Part shown: piece after piece, positions 1-8,989 of the stretch
Position numbering within the stretch: the first letter of the stretch is position 1
Layout: every line of letters begins with the position of its first letter
Source: Physocladia obscura
Taxonomy: Eukaryota > Chytridiomycota > Chytridiomycetes > Chytridiales > Chytriomycetaceae
Reading direction: 5' to 3'
Assembly: GCA_027596945.1 (NCBI GenBank)
Contig: JADGJH010000218.1
Span: 1-21,920, forward strand
DNA length: 21,920 nt
The notes under the pieces: generated by a model
What the model was told of the DNA's origin: nothing
Database searches by the model: none
What the model saw: the letters and a program-made list of their open reading frames with translations, nothing else
Position numbers and translations under genes: made by a program

Positions 1-640
1 AAAAGAGAAGAAACAATCAATATGAGGTGAAATAAAAGATATAACAAAGTAAAAGGATAGAAAGGGATAGAAATAAAGATAAAACGGAATAAAAAAGAGA
101 AGAGGACACAAGTAGCAGAATTTACTATTCTGCTTACTAACCAGAAATCCAGAATAAGTATAAGAGTTCAACTTCCCCCCAAAAACCCAAAGTCCACCAC
201 AAGAGACAAAAAGAGAAGAAGTAAAAGAATAAACTAAAGATAAAACTGACAGATGGAGTAAAACAATAAAGAGTAAGAATGGGGATAAAAATAATAAAGA
301 AGACGTCCATTTTAGAATTCAATCATTTTCAGCCCTTTAAATATCTTTTTTGTTGCATCATCATTGTGCAATTCTCAGCCCCCAAATCTTATTAGTAATC
401 CAGTTTTCAACTCCAAATTTGAAATCCCACAAGCTAGAAAACTTTTAAGGCCCAACTTCTTCCCAAAAACTCAAAAACCATCATAGAAGGCAAAAAGATA
501 AGAAAAATCAAATATGAGATCAGATAAAGAAAGAAGGAAGTAAAAAGATGGGAAATAAGAGAATAAAGATAAAATAGAATAAAGAAGAGAAGAGGACACA
601 AATGACAACATTTAATCAATTTTATTGACTGAGTGGAATC
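1..640. repeat. Diverged purine-rich repeat, three related copies
   Basis: The plus strand is dominated by A and G. Segment 71-112 matches 561-602 closely (AATAAAGATAAAA, then AGAAGAGGACACAA), and the match continues upstream (from about 19 against about 509). Segment 168-215 matches 451-498 (CAACTTC, CCCAAAAAC, then a CAAAAAG stretch). A weaker match links 130-160 with 387-415. The copies are separated by about 283-490 bp, so this is a diverged complex repeat rather than a simple satellite. Minus-strand open frames here are low-complexity by-products of the pyrimidine-rich strand. No gene is seen up to 802. Confidence 0.6.
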
Positions 641-802
641 CTATCCAGCATGGCTGATGGCTAGTGAGAAGAATGTCATTAATGTCAATGAAATGCATAT
701 TAAATTAAAAAATGAAAGTTTGCAAGGTTCTTTCCTTGTCAGTATTTCTATTTAGCATCCAGATGTATACCAAAATGAATATAAATCAATCTTAAGTTTT
801 AT

Positions 803-1684
803 TTGCTTTATCATGAAATAATTAATATTTTTATATTGCCAATCAAATTTGGAACCATGGAACTTTCAGTCCTGGAAGGCAAAACTCACACTCAAGAAAA
901 TACCCATGTATATTTGGCATATAGCAAAACTGGATTTTTAAATGAGGAGCAATGGACTCCTATGCTTCAGCTGTTTTTGAATGAATACAAGAAAATCTTT
1001 CCAGAATTGACTCCCATTTTGTTACATGGCAATCTTGGAGCTCATAAAACACCTGCAAATTGCACACACGTTATTCAGCCATTGAATAATGTTGTTTTTG
1101 CAAATTTTAAAAAAAAATTGTAAGAATGTTTTCACACATTTTGATGCTTTTCCACTGATTTAAATGGAAAGTTTTCTTTCAAAAAAGTTGGCATTTTTCT
1201 GTTCAACAAGAAAGTTATTCTTGAAAATGCACTCAAAAATGTAAATGGCTTGCAAAACACCCCAAATGATAAAGAAAATGCCAAAGAGCACCTTGTCAGC
1301 TATTTTACTTCCCAAATTTCTGGCCCTATTGTAAAAAAGCAAAAAATCAATCCAGAGAAGGTTGTCAAACAAAATGCTGTTTAAACCTATGAATAAATCA
1401 AAGAAAAGCAAGTTCAAGCTGAAAAAGAGAAAAAAAAAACAGAGCCAATGCTGTAAAAATGCAAAAGAAAGACTTAGTGACAAGACAAGAGATTGGCAAA
1501 ATTGGCTGTTGCAGAGGAGAAGCAATGCTGGGAGATTTTGAATGAGGGCAGATGTAAAATAAGATGCAGTGGGGGCAATAAATGGTTTATTTGCCCACAT
1601 TGTACACAATTTAAACTTTGTGAAAAGTGCAAGATTATGGGTATAAGCTTGGGTGATGGCCATGTTTCATTCAGGTCATGGTAA
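803..1684 (+). pseudogene. Decayed pogo/Tigger-like (DDE_1) transposase
   Basis: A single reading frame can be followed from 803 to 1684 without frameshift but with stops at 1121, 1142, 1382, 1394, 1454, 1475 and 1478. The first part resembles the DDE_1 transposase core: a GFLNEEQW strand, then LLHGNLGAHKT, then THVIQPLN. In this family the motif after the hydrophobic strand normally reads L-x-D-N/G, and here the Asp position is Gly. The distance from that motif to the QPL motif is about 20 residues, shorter than usual, which suggests an in-frame deletion. The middle part (1157-1381) is open for 75 codons. The last part (1493-1684) has a Cys-rich motif, W-x-I-C-x2-C then LC-x2-C, a probable zinc-binding C-terminus. 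The N-terminal DNA-binding half was not found upstream. It cannot encode an active enzyme. The family assignment is fairly sure; terminal repeats and target duplication were not identified. Confidence 0.75.
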
Positions 1685-1708
1685 TAGTGAGAACAAAGAT
1701 TAATTTTA

Positions 1709-1724
1709 AAATTTTCGAAAATTT
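1709..1724. repeat. 16-bp perfect palindrome
   Basis: AAATTTTCGAAAATTT is self-complementary and lies 24 bp after the transposase relic. It could be a remnant of an element end or a chance feature of AT-rich DNA. Confidence 0.4.
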
Positions 1725-1824
1725 GGGAAATGTATCTTTCGCGTGAATACATCTACTAAAGGTTTATGATTATGCATATAAAATTTCAAATTTGTATGAG
1801 TTGTTGGTGTTACATTGACAAATG

Positions 1825-1842
1825 CCAAAAAAATTTTTTTGG
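1825..1842. repeat. 18-bp perfect palindrome CC-A7-T7-GG
   Basis: CC, seven A, seven T, GG reads identically on both strands. It lies between the transposase relic and the 3' end of the ankyrin gene. No role can be assigned. Confidence 0.4.
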
Positions 1843-1910
1843 TTGGCCAGAATTGATGTTTCACTCATTCATATTTCCTTTTTTTCTATTTATTTCTTTT
1901 ATTCAAACTA

Positions 1911-2814
1911 TCAACGCATTGATACCTCTTTCCCCATCCGCTTTTCCAGCAGAGCTGCCAATTCTACATATCCTGCTCCCTCAGCCATCATCTGGCAAGA
2001 AAAAAACATTGCAAAATAATAATAAAATAATATAAGTACAATAACCAAAACATGAATCGTTATGCCTCTGCTCTTTCTCTCTCACCTTTGCAGTTTGCCC
2101 AAACTCAGTCTTTGCCCACACATCCGCTCCCCAATTATCAATCAACTCAAAACACAGCTCTTTGTACCCGTTCAACGCGGCCATCATTAGCGACGTGACT
2201 TTCCGTCGCGGCGCCTCCACTCGATTCACAATCTTGGCACCATGCTCAATCAGCATCCTCGCACATCGCGCACTGCCCCCACTCGCACACACACGATCAA
2301 GCGCTGTCATGCCGTTTGCGTCCTCGCGCGTAACATCGGCGCCACCAGCGTCCAGTAACGCCGCGACAATCTCGAGCCCGTTTTTGTAGCTGGCATGCTC
2401 GACGGCCCACATGAGCGGTGTGCTGCCGCCGAGATCAGCGAGGTTAATGGCGGCAGTGCTGTTTGCGAGGAGGGCGCGGACGGCAGGGAGGTTGGAGTAC
2501 GTGACTGCAAGGGAGAGTGGAGTTTTTTTTGTTTGGGTTGTAGTTGTTTGGAGGGCGTTGTGAGAGAGAATTGATTCTACCATTTCGAATGTGCCTTTTA
2601 GTGCAGCTTGCTTTTATTTTTTATTTAATTATTTTGGTTATGTCATTTATAAGCTTTTTTATTTTTACCATCAACATTGTTTTTCCGTTTTTGTCACGCA
2701 TTTCAATATTGATTTCACCGCCATGTTCCTGCATCAGTTCATTGAATGCTTGTACATTATTTTCGGCGACAGCCCTGTATAGTTTTAGTTGTACTTTGAC
2801 GAGTTTCGATTCAT
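1911..2814 (-). CDS. Ankyrin-repeat protein (5' exon unresolved)
   Basis: Three exons are supported on the minus strand: 2814-2669, 2610-2086 and 1991-1911, with introns of 58 bp (donor GTAAAA, acceptor AAAAG) and 94 bp (donor GTGAGA, acceptor CCAG). Both internal junctions are phase 0, and joining them restores ankyrin helices across the first join (KTMLM|QAALKG). At least 249 residues form about seven ankyrin repeats with characteristic segments such as GGSTPLMWAVEHA, NGMTALDRVCASG and GYVELAALLEKR. Ankyrin repeats are protein-binding scaffolds; no catalytic or membrane segment is seen, so the role is unknown. The first supported exon begins at a CCCACAG acceptor with a partial codon, and an in-frame stop lies just upstream, so a short 5' exon is missing. 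A candidate is ATGATGAAAAAAA near 3000-3015. The second exon is clearly GC-richer than its surroundings. AATAAA signals occur within 25 bp after the stop on this strand. Confidence 0.85.
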
Positions 2815-3210
2815 CTGTGGGGGATTAAGTTTGATTTAGCTTGATTAGTTTTGTGAATTATTTGAACAATGGATTATTGTTTTCAATTTTTTTTTTTTGT
2901 TCGCTCAAAGCGAGACTTCTAAAAATGGACTATTAGAATTAAAAAAGTCCACATGTGACTTTCTATTAAAATAAAAAATTAGCCTCCACGGCCACCTCAA
3001 CTTTTTTTCATCATGTACGTCAGGTTATTGAATATCACTTTTGCTCTATCCCTTTAATCTATTTTTAAAGTCTTCCAGTATACGCGATCATTTTTTTTTT
3101 TTTTTACTGGTCTATTTTCACTCGATTCACTCGATACACGCACTGTACTCGCACAGATATATATATGTTGCACTTGTATTGTTCGCGTCACTTAACGCGT
3201 TTAATCTAAT
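2815..3210. other. Intergenic: ankyrin-gene 5' region and FN3-gene 3' region
   Basis: About 400 bp lie between two minus-strand genes. The stretch is AT-rich, with long T runs near 2890 and 3095, a TATATATATA run near 3160 and two tandem copies of TTCACTCGA near 3117-3134. The missing first exon of the ankyrin gene probably lies here. No open frame with recognisable content was seen. Confidence 0.5.
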
Positions 3211-3882
3211 TCACGCTTGGAAATAAATACCCAAAGTAACGGCACTGGTCTCGACGAACTCAGCAGAAAAATCATTCAAATCTTTCACCCAAACACGCAT
3301 CTTAAAGCGATAAAGAGTTTCGGGTTTGAGGGCATCGACAACAATATTGTCATCCGGGCCTTCATAGACACGCACAAACTGTGGGTCGGAGGAGCCTTCG
3401 GCGCGCACGATTTGGACAGGAGTGCCGGAGGGTGGGGTGTTTTCGGGATGGAATATCCACGAAAGAGTTACGCTGCGTGCGCTCGTTTTGACAACCTGGA
3501 GGATCGGTGCGCGTGAGCTGGAGTTTTGCGCAAACGCGGCTTCGGCGGCGGCGGCGTGACGCGCTGTGATTAAGGAGCGATGCTGTTTGTGTGGTGCCGA
3601 TCCTGCCATTGTTGCTGGTATTTCTGGCTGATTTGATTGTTGTTCGGGCTGCTGTTGTTGAATTTTTTGCTGTTGTTGCTTCGGGGTGGTTTGGCCGTGT
3701 CGCTCGAATTGTGGAGAGTCGAGTGGAGAATCGCGATGAATATTATCGCGCTGATCGTGTTGGACTTGATTATTATTATTATTATTATTATTGCCGTTGT
3801 TACTGTCGTACGGCACGGACGGCGGCTGGTGCAGTTCTTTTATGTGATGCTGTTTGGTGTGTGAGTTTCGTGTCCCACTCAT
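3211..3882 (-). CDS. Fibronectin type III domain protein
   Basis: One uninterrupted frame of 223 residues from the ATG at 3882 (MSGTRNSHTK). The N-terminal half is disordered and rich in Asn and Gln, including eight consecutive Asn encoded by an AAT repeat and a Gln-rich stretch. An Ala-rich helix follows near residues 105-117. Residues about 125-217 look like one fibronectin type III domain: PILQVVKTSARSVTLSW as strands A-B, and LKPETLYRFKMRVW as the strand E-F signature with the conserved Leu and Tyr. FN3 domains are binding modules; no catalytic domain, signal peptide or membrane segment is visible. The frame stays open upstream, but only through non-ATG codons and a poly-Lys/T-tract region, so the ATG at 3882 is preferred. 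A possible donor (GGTATT) just before the stop could lead to a further 3' exon. It is divergent from the nucleoporin gene. Confidence 0.75.
   Translation of the reverse strand: MSGTRNSHTKQHHIKELHQPPSVPYDSNNGNNNNNNNNQVQHDQRDNIHRDSPLDSPQFERHGQTTPKQQQQKIQQQQPEQQSNQPEIPATMAGSAPHKQHRSLITARHAAAAEAAFAQNSSSRAPILQVVKTSARSVTLSWIFHPENTPPSGTPVQIVRAEGSSDPQFVRVYEGPDDNIVVDALKPETLYRFKMRVWVKDLNDFSAEFVETSAVTLGIYFQA
3769..3792. repeat. (ATT)8 trinucleotide microsatellite
   Basis: Eight perfect ATT units on the plus strand encode eight Asn in the FN3 protein on the minus strand. Such a tract is prone to length variation. Confidence 0.9.
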
Positions 3883-3905
3883 CTTTTTTTTTTTTTTGAA
3901 AAAGG
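3883..3905. promoter_or_regulatory. 23-bp gap between two divergent start codons
   Basis: The ATG of the FN3 gene (minus, 3882) and the ATG of the nucleoporin gene (plus, 3906) are separated only by TC, a long T run, G, five A and GG. There is no room for separate promoters, so each promoter and 5' leader must lie within the other gene, or the T-tract is a shared nucleosome-depleted core. Confidence 0.5.
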
Positions 3906-6900
3906 ATGGTGAGTCAACCAACCAGCTTATTTTTGGTGCAATCACGTTAAACGTTTGACGGTTTCAAGGCACCAGAATTACGACGACGGGAACGCGGACG
4001 CAGTGAAGTAATACCAGCAACGCCATACGCGCGGCCGCAACTGTTGGATTCGCCCGCACCAACGCGGCAAACAGCAAGACCGATAGGAATAACAGCAAAC
4101 GAAACAAAGTCAACCACAGCGACCACACGCTTGCTCCCGCGCCGTCGCGATACTTTTGCTACAAAATCAAATGCTGATTTGGACGACGAATTTTCTGGGA
4201 GCGAGTCCAGCGCAAAAAATGCAGGCTACAACGACGACTATAACGATAACAATAACGACAGTTCAGCCACTCCACCATCATCGCTCTTTTCATCGTTCTT
4301 TAAAGCAATAACCACGCCCGCTCACTCGGCTCTCGAAATGTTGGGTGTTGTTGCAAAGCCAAAAGCAAACTTGACACTTCAGCTGCAAACCCTGCGAACC
4401 AACAGCAACGTCAACAATACGGATAACGCCGACAATGACTTTGAATCCGACCGGGATAATAACGACTATCCGCCAAGCAACAACTACCAGTCCGCTGTGT
4501 CCGATCTAAAAAATTCCGACGAAAACCACTCATCCGAAAAAAATTTCCCCAACAACCATAACCGAGATCCAACCCCTTCGCCAAAGAAATCACTTACAGA
4601 ATTTGAAGTAACAAATAATTTCTCATTTTCAAATGTCTCTCGATCCTCGCCTGACCCTGATGCTACTCCGACTGCCAAAAAAACGACTGCTTCTTTGTCT
4701 TCAAGTACCAATAATATAACTCCCACAAAGTATGATGATATTGTTGAATTTTTGGCGAGAAAAGGCGAGCAACCTCTCACTCTCGAAGACGCTGCCCGTT
4801 TGCAAGGACTTATTAAAAAGAATATTGAAGGTTGGAGCACCAAACTTTTGAATAGAAAGGGCTTTTTCTCGAGCGAAGCGAACTGTTTGGGCAATTTTTT
4901 TTGCATCTCAGCGGAGCGAGGCGAAACAATTTCGAACACCATTAATCAATCGAGTGAATTAGCAAAGCGAGCAAATCGCATTCAAAACAAAATAATGATA
5001 ATATCAAACTTGATAGCCTCCGAAGCTGCAAAACTTGCACCTGCAGCAAATGTTTCCCAAGACGATGATGGCGATCGATTTAATCCATTCAGGGCATCTG
5101 TCGCCCTCAAGCTATCTGATCTTGCACCCATTTCGAAAGAAGAACAACGGCTACCATTGCCGCCATCGCAACAGAATCTATTTCAATCAGTTTTGCCACC
5201 TCAGTTACATTCTTCTCATATTCAACATCAACAACAACAATTGCAGCAACTGCAACAATCATCAATGTCGTCTGTGCCTCTGTTTACCTTTGGTGCATCA
5301 AGTAACAACCCATCAGCATCTCTTTTTGGTCCTTCAAAGCCGCTATTTCAACCTCTGTTTACATTCAGTGTAAGATGATTCAATTTATTTTTTGTCTAGG
5401 AATTGTTAAAGTTTTTCTTCTTTTCTGTTTCTTTTTCCCACAGGCAAAACCAAATCTCGTCAATCCATCAATTGCAGTTCCACACCAATCATCCATGACA
5501 GCAAAAACAGCCAATTTACGTGGAACTCGGAGAACGCAACGCGCGGGAATTTCTCAAGGATACTTTGGCGCGTCGTTTGGCACGGCCCCAACCGTACCCT
5601 CCTCATCATTATCAAATACTGCAACCATACGTCGAAAAGAAGCGCTACAACTGTCTGCGATTCCTACAGGATTGAATACGTCTGAGCAGGGTGTCGAACC
5701 GAGTCCGAAGAGGCATCGAGCTGATGATCTAGATGGATTAGCGGTGTCTAAGCCTGTTGATTTTATTGGGGGAAGTGGTAGGACGACTAGGAAGCGTCGT
5801 ACGAATGGGTATGGGATAATAGACGAGGAAGAAGAGGCAGACGACAAGGAAGAAAATGGTGGTGATGGCGATGATAGTGCTTCAAAGTTGATTTTGGGGG
5901 CTCTGGATGAAGCTGGACCAGTTTAGTATCTTCTCTATCCTTTTTTCTTCTTTTTTATTCTGCTCACACAGTCTTTGTTAATTTTTTCTTTGTGCGTTCC
6001 CCCTCTTGTTTCTTGTGTAGCCTACGACAAGTTTGATGTCTGAATTGATGAATCATGAATTTGAGAGATTTTCGGCTCCGCCGCCTCCGCCTGTTGTTAC
6101 TGAATTGGTTCGTATTTTTCTTTCCTATTTTGTTTTATTTAACATTGTTGAAGCTGACATCCATATATGTTTATTAGAACCGACCTAATGCATCATCAGT
6201 AATGATTGCTTCGCCAATTCCAAAGATGAAGACCATCAGGGAAGTGAAAGCTGCCATTACGTCCTCATCAAAGCCGAAATCGGCACTGTTGAGCGCTCGA
6301 ATTATTGATTTTAAACCAAATGCAGCTGTTGGCGGAACACCGTCTCGTCCGTCAAATAAGAACACGTTTGTTTTATATTAAAACAAAAATTCAAACTTTT
6401 ATTTAATTACTTGTATTTATAAAGGGGCACGTTTAATAAGCCGTCTGAATCGATTAAACGTCCGATTTCATTTCCTATCGTGTCTCAGCAACATCAAGCC
6501 GTTGATGAAGGGAACAGCGGTAATACAACCCCTGGAAAACGTCTGCGTGAAAACAGAAGAGCCTCGTTGATAGCAAATACCGCACTGACTAGCAGCAGCA
6601 ACAACAGGTCTTTGGAGATACAAGGCAACAATAATGGTGATGACTCTGGAAATTTAAACAATTTGTCAGCTTTCGGGTTTGGTATTCCTGCAGCAAAAAC
6701 TCCAGTAGTTAAAGCAACAGATGCGGCGGCAGTCAAGACACCTTTTGTCGCTGCCACTGGAGTTCAAGAGCCAGTAAAGCTGTCTTTTGGAACCAATAGT
6801 GACCCCGAAACAGGTTTTGGAGCATTTTCATCATCATCAATTTTGTCTTCTGCTGCTGTTCCAACAGCTAAAGCAGCCAGAACGCCAATCTCTTTTCTTA

Positions 6901-7253
6901 GTGGAGTGGCGCCAGTTGGTGGTGGCAGTGATTTTGGAACGTCAAACGGGAGATTGTTATCAGATGCAGCAAAAACGAATGGAAATGAAACTGCTTTGAT
7001 ACCGGTTGGAGATTCTGGTGTTGCAATGAATGGAATCTTTGACAGTAGTGATAGTAAGAATATTGATGACGGAATTAGTAACAGTCAGGACAAGGAAATG
7101 CTGTTGGTGTGGGATTCCATCATTGCAATGCCAGTTGCACAGTTACCCAAGTTTGATTTTTCTGAGGCAGAGAGCAAGACTGGAAGCCTATTTCCGGTCG
7201 GATTCCAGATCGAGAATAATAATGTTTTACAGAGAGAGATGTTTGAGTGGTAG
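3906..7253 (+). CDS. FG-repeat nucleoporin (Nup1/Nup60/Nup153-like)
   Basis: Six exons: 3906-3908, 3969-5369, 5444-5920, 6021-6107, 6178-6365 and 6425-7253 (introns 60, 74, 100, 70 and 59 bp), giving 994 residues. The first exon is only the ATG, followed directly by a GTGAGT donor. The join gives an N-terminus with MAPELRRRERGR and then PATPYARP, a basic start like that of nuclear-basket nucleoporins. The segment SSLFSSFFKAIT (about residue 95) could be a membrane-binding amphipathic helix, and YDDIVEFLARKG onward (about residue 255) is a predicted helical domain. FG motifs start near residue 440 and recur to the C-terminal part (FTFG, SLFG, YFG, SFG, FGFG, GFG, DFG; nine FG pairs in all). 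A PKFDF motif occurs near the C-terminus. FG nucleoporins bind transport receptors inside the nuclear pore channel. The FG class is well supported; the exact orthologue is inferred. The third donor (GTTTAG) is weak but is the only phase-compatible one found. Confidence 0.75.
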
Positions 7254-7270
7254 GATTTATGGGGGGGAAA

Positions 7271-7280
7271 AATAAATAAA
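7271..7280 (+). terminator. Poly(A) signal AATAAATAAA after nucleoporin gene
   Basis: Two overlapping AATAAA hexamers lie 18 bp after the stop codon, and a further AATAAA lies at 7378-7383. Confidence 0.6.
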
Positions 7281-8129
7281 TCCAACTGTTGCTGGTATTC
7301 TTCAGGAGTGTGTGCAAAATTAAAATATTCAAGAGCTAAAAAAAAATAACATCTTGAAAAGATAACCGAATGCATCAAATAAAGTATTTTATTTTATTTT
7401 TTGGCATCATTTCATTTTTATTTAAGTGACAATGCTCAGAAAAACTCTGCTGGTTCTTAATCATACTATTTTAACTTTTCCATCGGCAACTAAAACAATA
7501 CGAGTCTTTGTTTATGCAACTTGCTTAATATGCCATGTTACAGTCATAATTGGCTTCAAATTTCTGCGTCCCCACCAAGAACACAATCTCGTAAAATGTG
7601 CGGAAACCCAAAATTGCACAGGAAAAACGAATTGTTCAAAGTATATCAACCGTTTTAAGCTGCAAAATCAGAACTCAAAATAGCCCAGCCCAAACGTCAT
7701 CTAATTTGCAAAATTGTAAAACGAAGTCGAAGCAAATTTTTTGCAGAATATTGTTGTCAGAATAGAGCAGTAACTCACTTCATGGACGTTATGGAAAGTT
7801 GAGAATTGAATAAAGTCTAAAACACTCTTTTATGAATTTAAAGAAGCACAGACTTTGAAAGAATTTGCCTCAGATTGAAAAATTCTCAAAGGAAATCTCA
7901 AGCTCAACTGCACCTTGCTTGAATCTAAAATGTGTGGGTGGTTTACAGTCTCCTATAACTTTATTTCTCTGATTGATCTTTAATATTTTTGAGAAGAATT
8001 CTGGAACTGCAATGAAACAATAAAAAGTTCAAATTGGTTGGTCAGAAATTTGTTGGAGGAAAAATGTTTTGGAAAAATTCTATGTCAAAATGGGTATTTA
8101 AGCGATGGAAAGTTATCTTTGTGATGTTT

Positions 8130-8202
8130 ACAGTTTTTACTGAAACACACAAAAGTGTGATGATTATTATTTAAATAAAGACAGTTTTTACTGAAACACA
8201 CA
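8130..8202. repeat. 22-bp direct repeat
   Basis: The sequence starting ACAGTTTTTACTGAAACACA occurs identically at 8130-8151 and 8181-8202, 51 bp apart start to start. The intervening DNA is AT-rich. It could be a short duplication or the footprint of a small lost insertion. Confidence 0.8.
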
Positions 8203-8207
8203 CAAAG

Positions 8208-8213
8208 TTTATT
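8208..8213 (-). terminator. Poly(A) signal of the small minus-strand gene
   Basis: TTTATT on the plus strand reads AATAAA on the minus strand, 44 bp beyond the stop of the 8257-8762 gene. Confidence 0.5.
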
Positions 8214-8256
8214 ACATTGTGTTTCTTAACAATTTTGGTGCTAAAAGCAAGCACTG

Positions 8257-8762
8257 TCATATTTTCAAGAAATTGGTTTCTTCGGATGAGGAAGGCAGCG
8301 GTAGAGATATGGTGTATGGTTGAGAATGCGAGTGAAGAAAATCGCACACACGAGGCAGATTCGTTACAGGGACTGCGGCAGTAGTAATTGCTCCGGCTGA
8401 GAGCGAAGAATGAGACTGGGCATGACGATGCGAGTTGTTTGAGCCGGAAGTTGTGTCAGAAAGATTGGCGCCTGCTGCAACAGCTCGCAGCGCCAATAGT
8501 GTTCGTGCTGTTGACTAGACGCAAAGTAACTTGAGTTATAAAAAGTAGATATTGATGAATAAGAGGGGCGATAGAAAAGAGAATATCTCACCTTATCGGA
8601 GGCCATTGCGTGCATATGTAGTAGCGATGGCGAAGCAACAATTCGAGCTGCTGCTGTTTTTCGTGCGCGTGCTTCAAAGCTTTCTGTCGAAGTTTCCACT
8701 ATCTTGTTGCTGCGATTAGTGTTACTGTCGTCGTTGATGCCGATGGTGTTGCCACTATTCAT
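8257..8762 (-). CDS. Small unrecognised protein, two exons
   Basis: Exon 1 is 8762-8592 and exon 2 is 8514-8257, with a 77-bp intron (donor GTGAGA, acceptor GTCTAG, phase 0). The join gives 142 residues. The start MNSGNTIGIND is the first in-frame ATG, although the frame stays open upstream through non-ATG codons. The region around the join (ARKTAAARIVASP to RTLLALRAVAAG) is Ala-rich and probably helical; the flanks are Ser/Asn/Thr-rich and probably disordered. There is no signal peptide, membrane segment or known motif. The clean splice signals and continuous frame argue for a real gene, but I do not recognise the family. It is divergent from SIN1 with 226 bp between start codons, so the two may share a promoter. 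Confidence 0.6.
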
Positions 8763-8988
8763 TCTTGATTTGAATGTTGATTTCCCACAAATGAGTGTGT
8801 GTTCCGATCCTAACCATCTGGTAAGAACCACCGGACGAGACAAATATAATACCTCCTTACTCGGCTAACGGAATAAATAAACGAATTAACTATTTCTGCA
8901 AACAAATGATCGAATGAACGGACGAAACGAATGATTGATTACGAATGAATTGATTGCAACTGCACACGATTTGCGTTATGCGATCTTG
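8763..8988. promoter_or_regulatory. Shared divergent promoter region, small gene / SIN1
   Basis: The 226 bp between two divergent start codons must hold both 5' leaders. No TATA box was assigned with confidence. The SIN1-proximal half contains repeated CGAATGA motifs (8911, 8928, 8942) that create upstream start and stop codons. Confidence 0.45.
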
Positions 8989-8989
8989 A
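8906..8989 (+). promoter_or_regulatory. Chain of five short upstream ORFs before SIN1
   Basis: ATG-to-stop units lie at 8906-8917, 8914-8934, 8931-8948, 8945-8953 and 8978-8989. The first three hand over to the next unit through an ATGA overlap, and the stop of the last (TGA 8987-8989) shares its A with the SIN1 ATG at 8989. If the transcript begins upstream of 8906, scanning ribosomes would meet all of them, which predicts reduced or regulated SIN1 translation. The transcript start is not known. Confidence 0.5.

Larger units (their letters stand above)
7254..8256. other. 1-kb intergenic region without a recognised gene
   Basis: This lies between the convergent nucleoporin gene and a small minus-strand gene. 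It is AT-rich. The longest plus-strand frame (ATG 7432 to 7683, 83 residues) has no recognisable domain. The same frame continues with stops about as often as expected by chance. The only clear structures are the poly(A) signals at both ends and a 22-bp direct repeat at 8130 and 8181. Confidence 0.55.

Noticed and set aside
137..619. Two minus-strand hydrophobic open frames resembling small membrane proteins
   Set aside because: They come from a pyrimidine-rich strand that encodes Phe, Leu and Ser by composition. Their similarity to each other is explained by the DNA repeat.
1160..1663. Minus-strand 167-residue open frame
   Set aside because: It is antisense to the transposase relic, whose plus-strand reading gives clear family motifs.
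3591..3899. Plus-strand open frames within 3591-3899
   Set aside because: They mirror the Asn/Gln-rich coding sequence of the FN3 gene. The Tyr or Ile runs are the complement of its AAT repeat.
7426..7683. Open frame of 85 codons downstream of the nucleoporin gene
   Set aside because: It begins at a GTG (first ATG 7432), matches no family I recognise and has no splice or promoter support. Stops beyond it in the same frame occur at roughly the chance rate.
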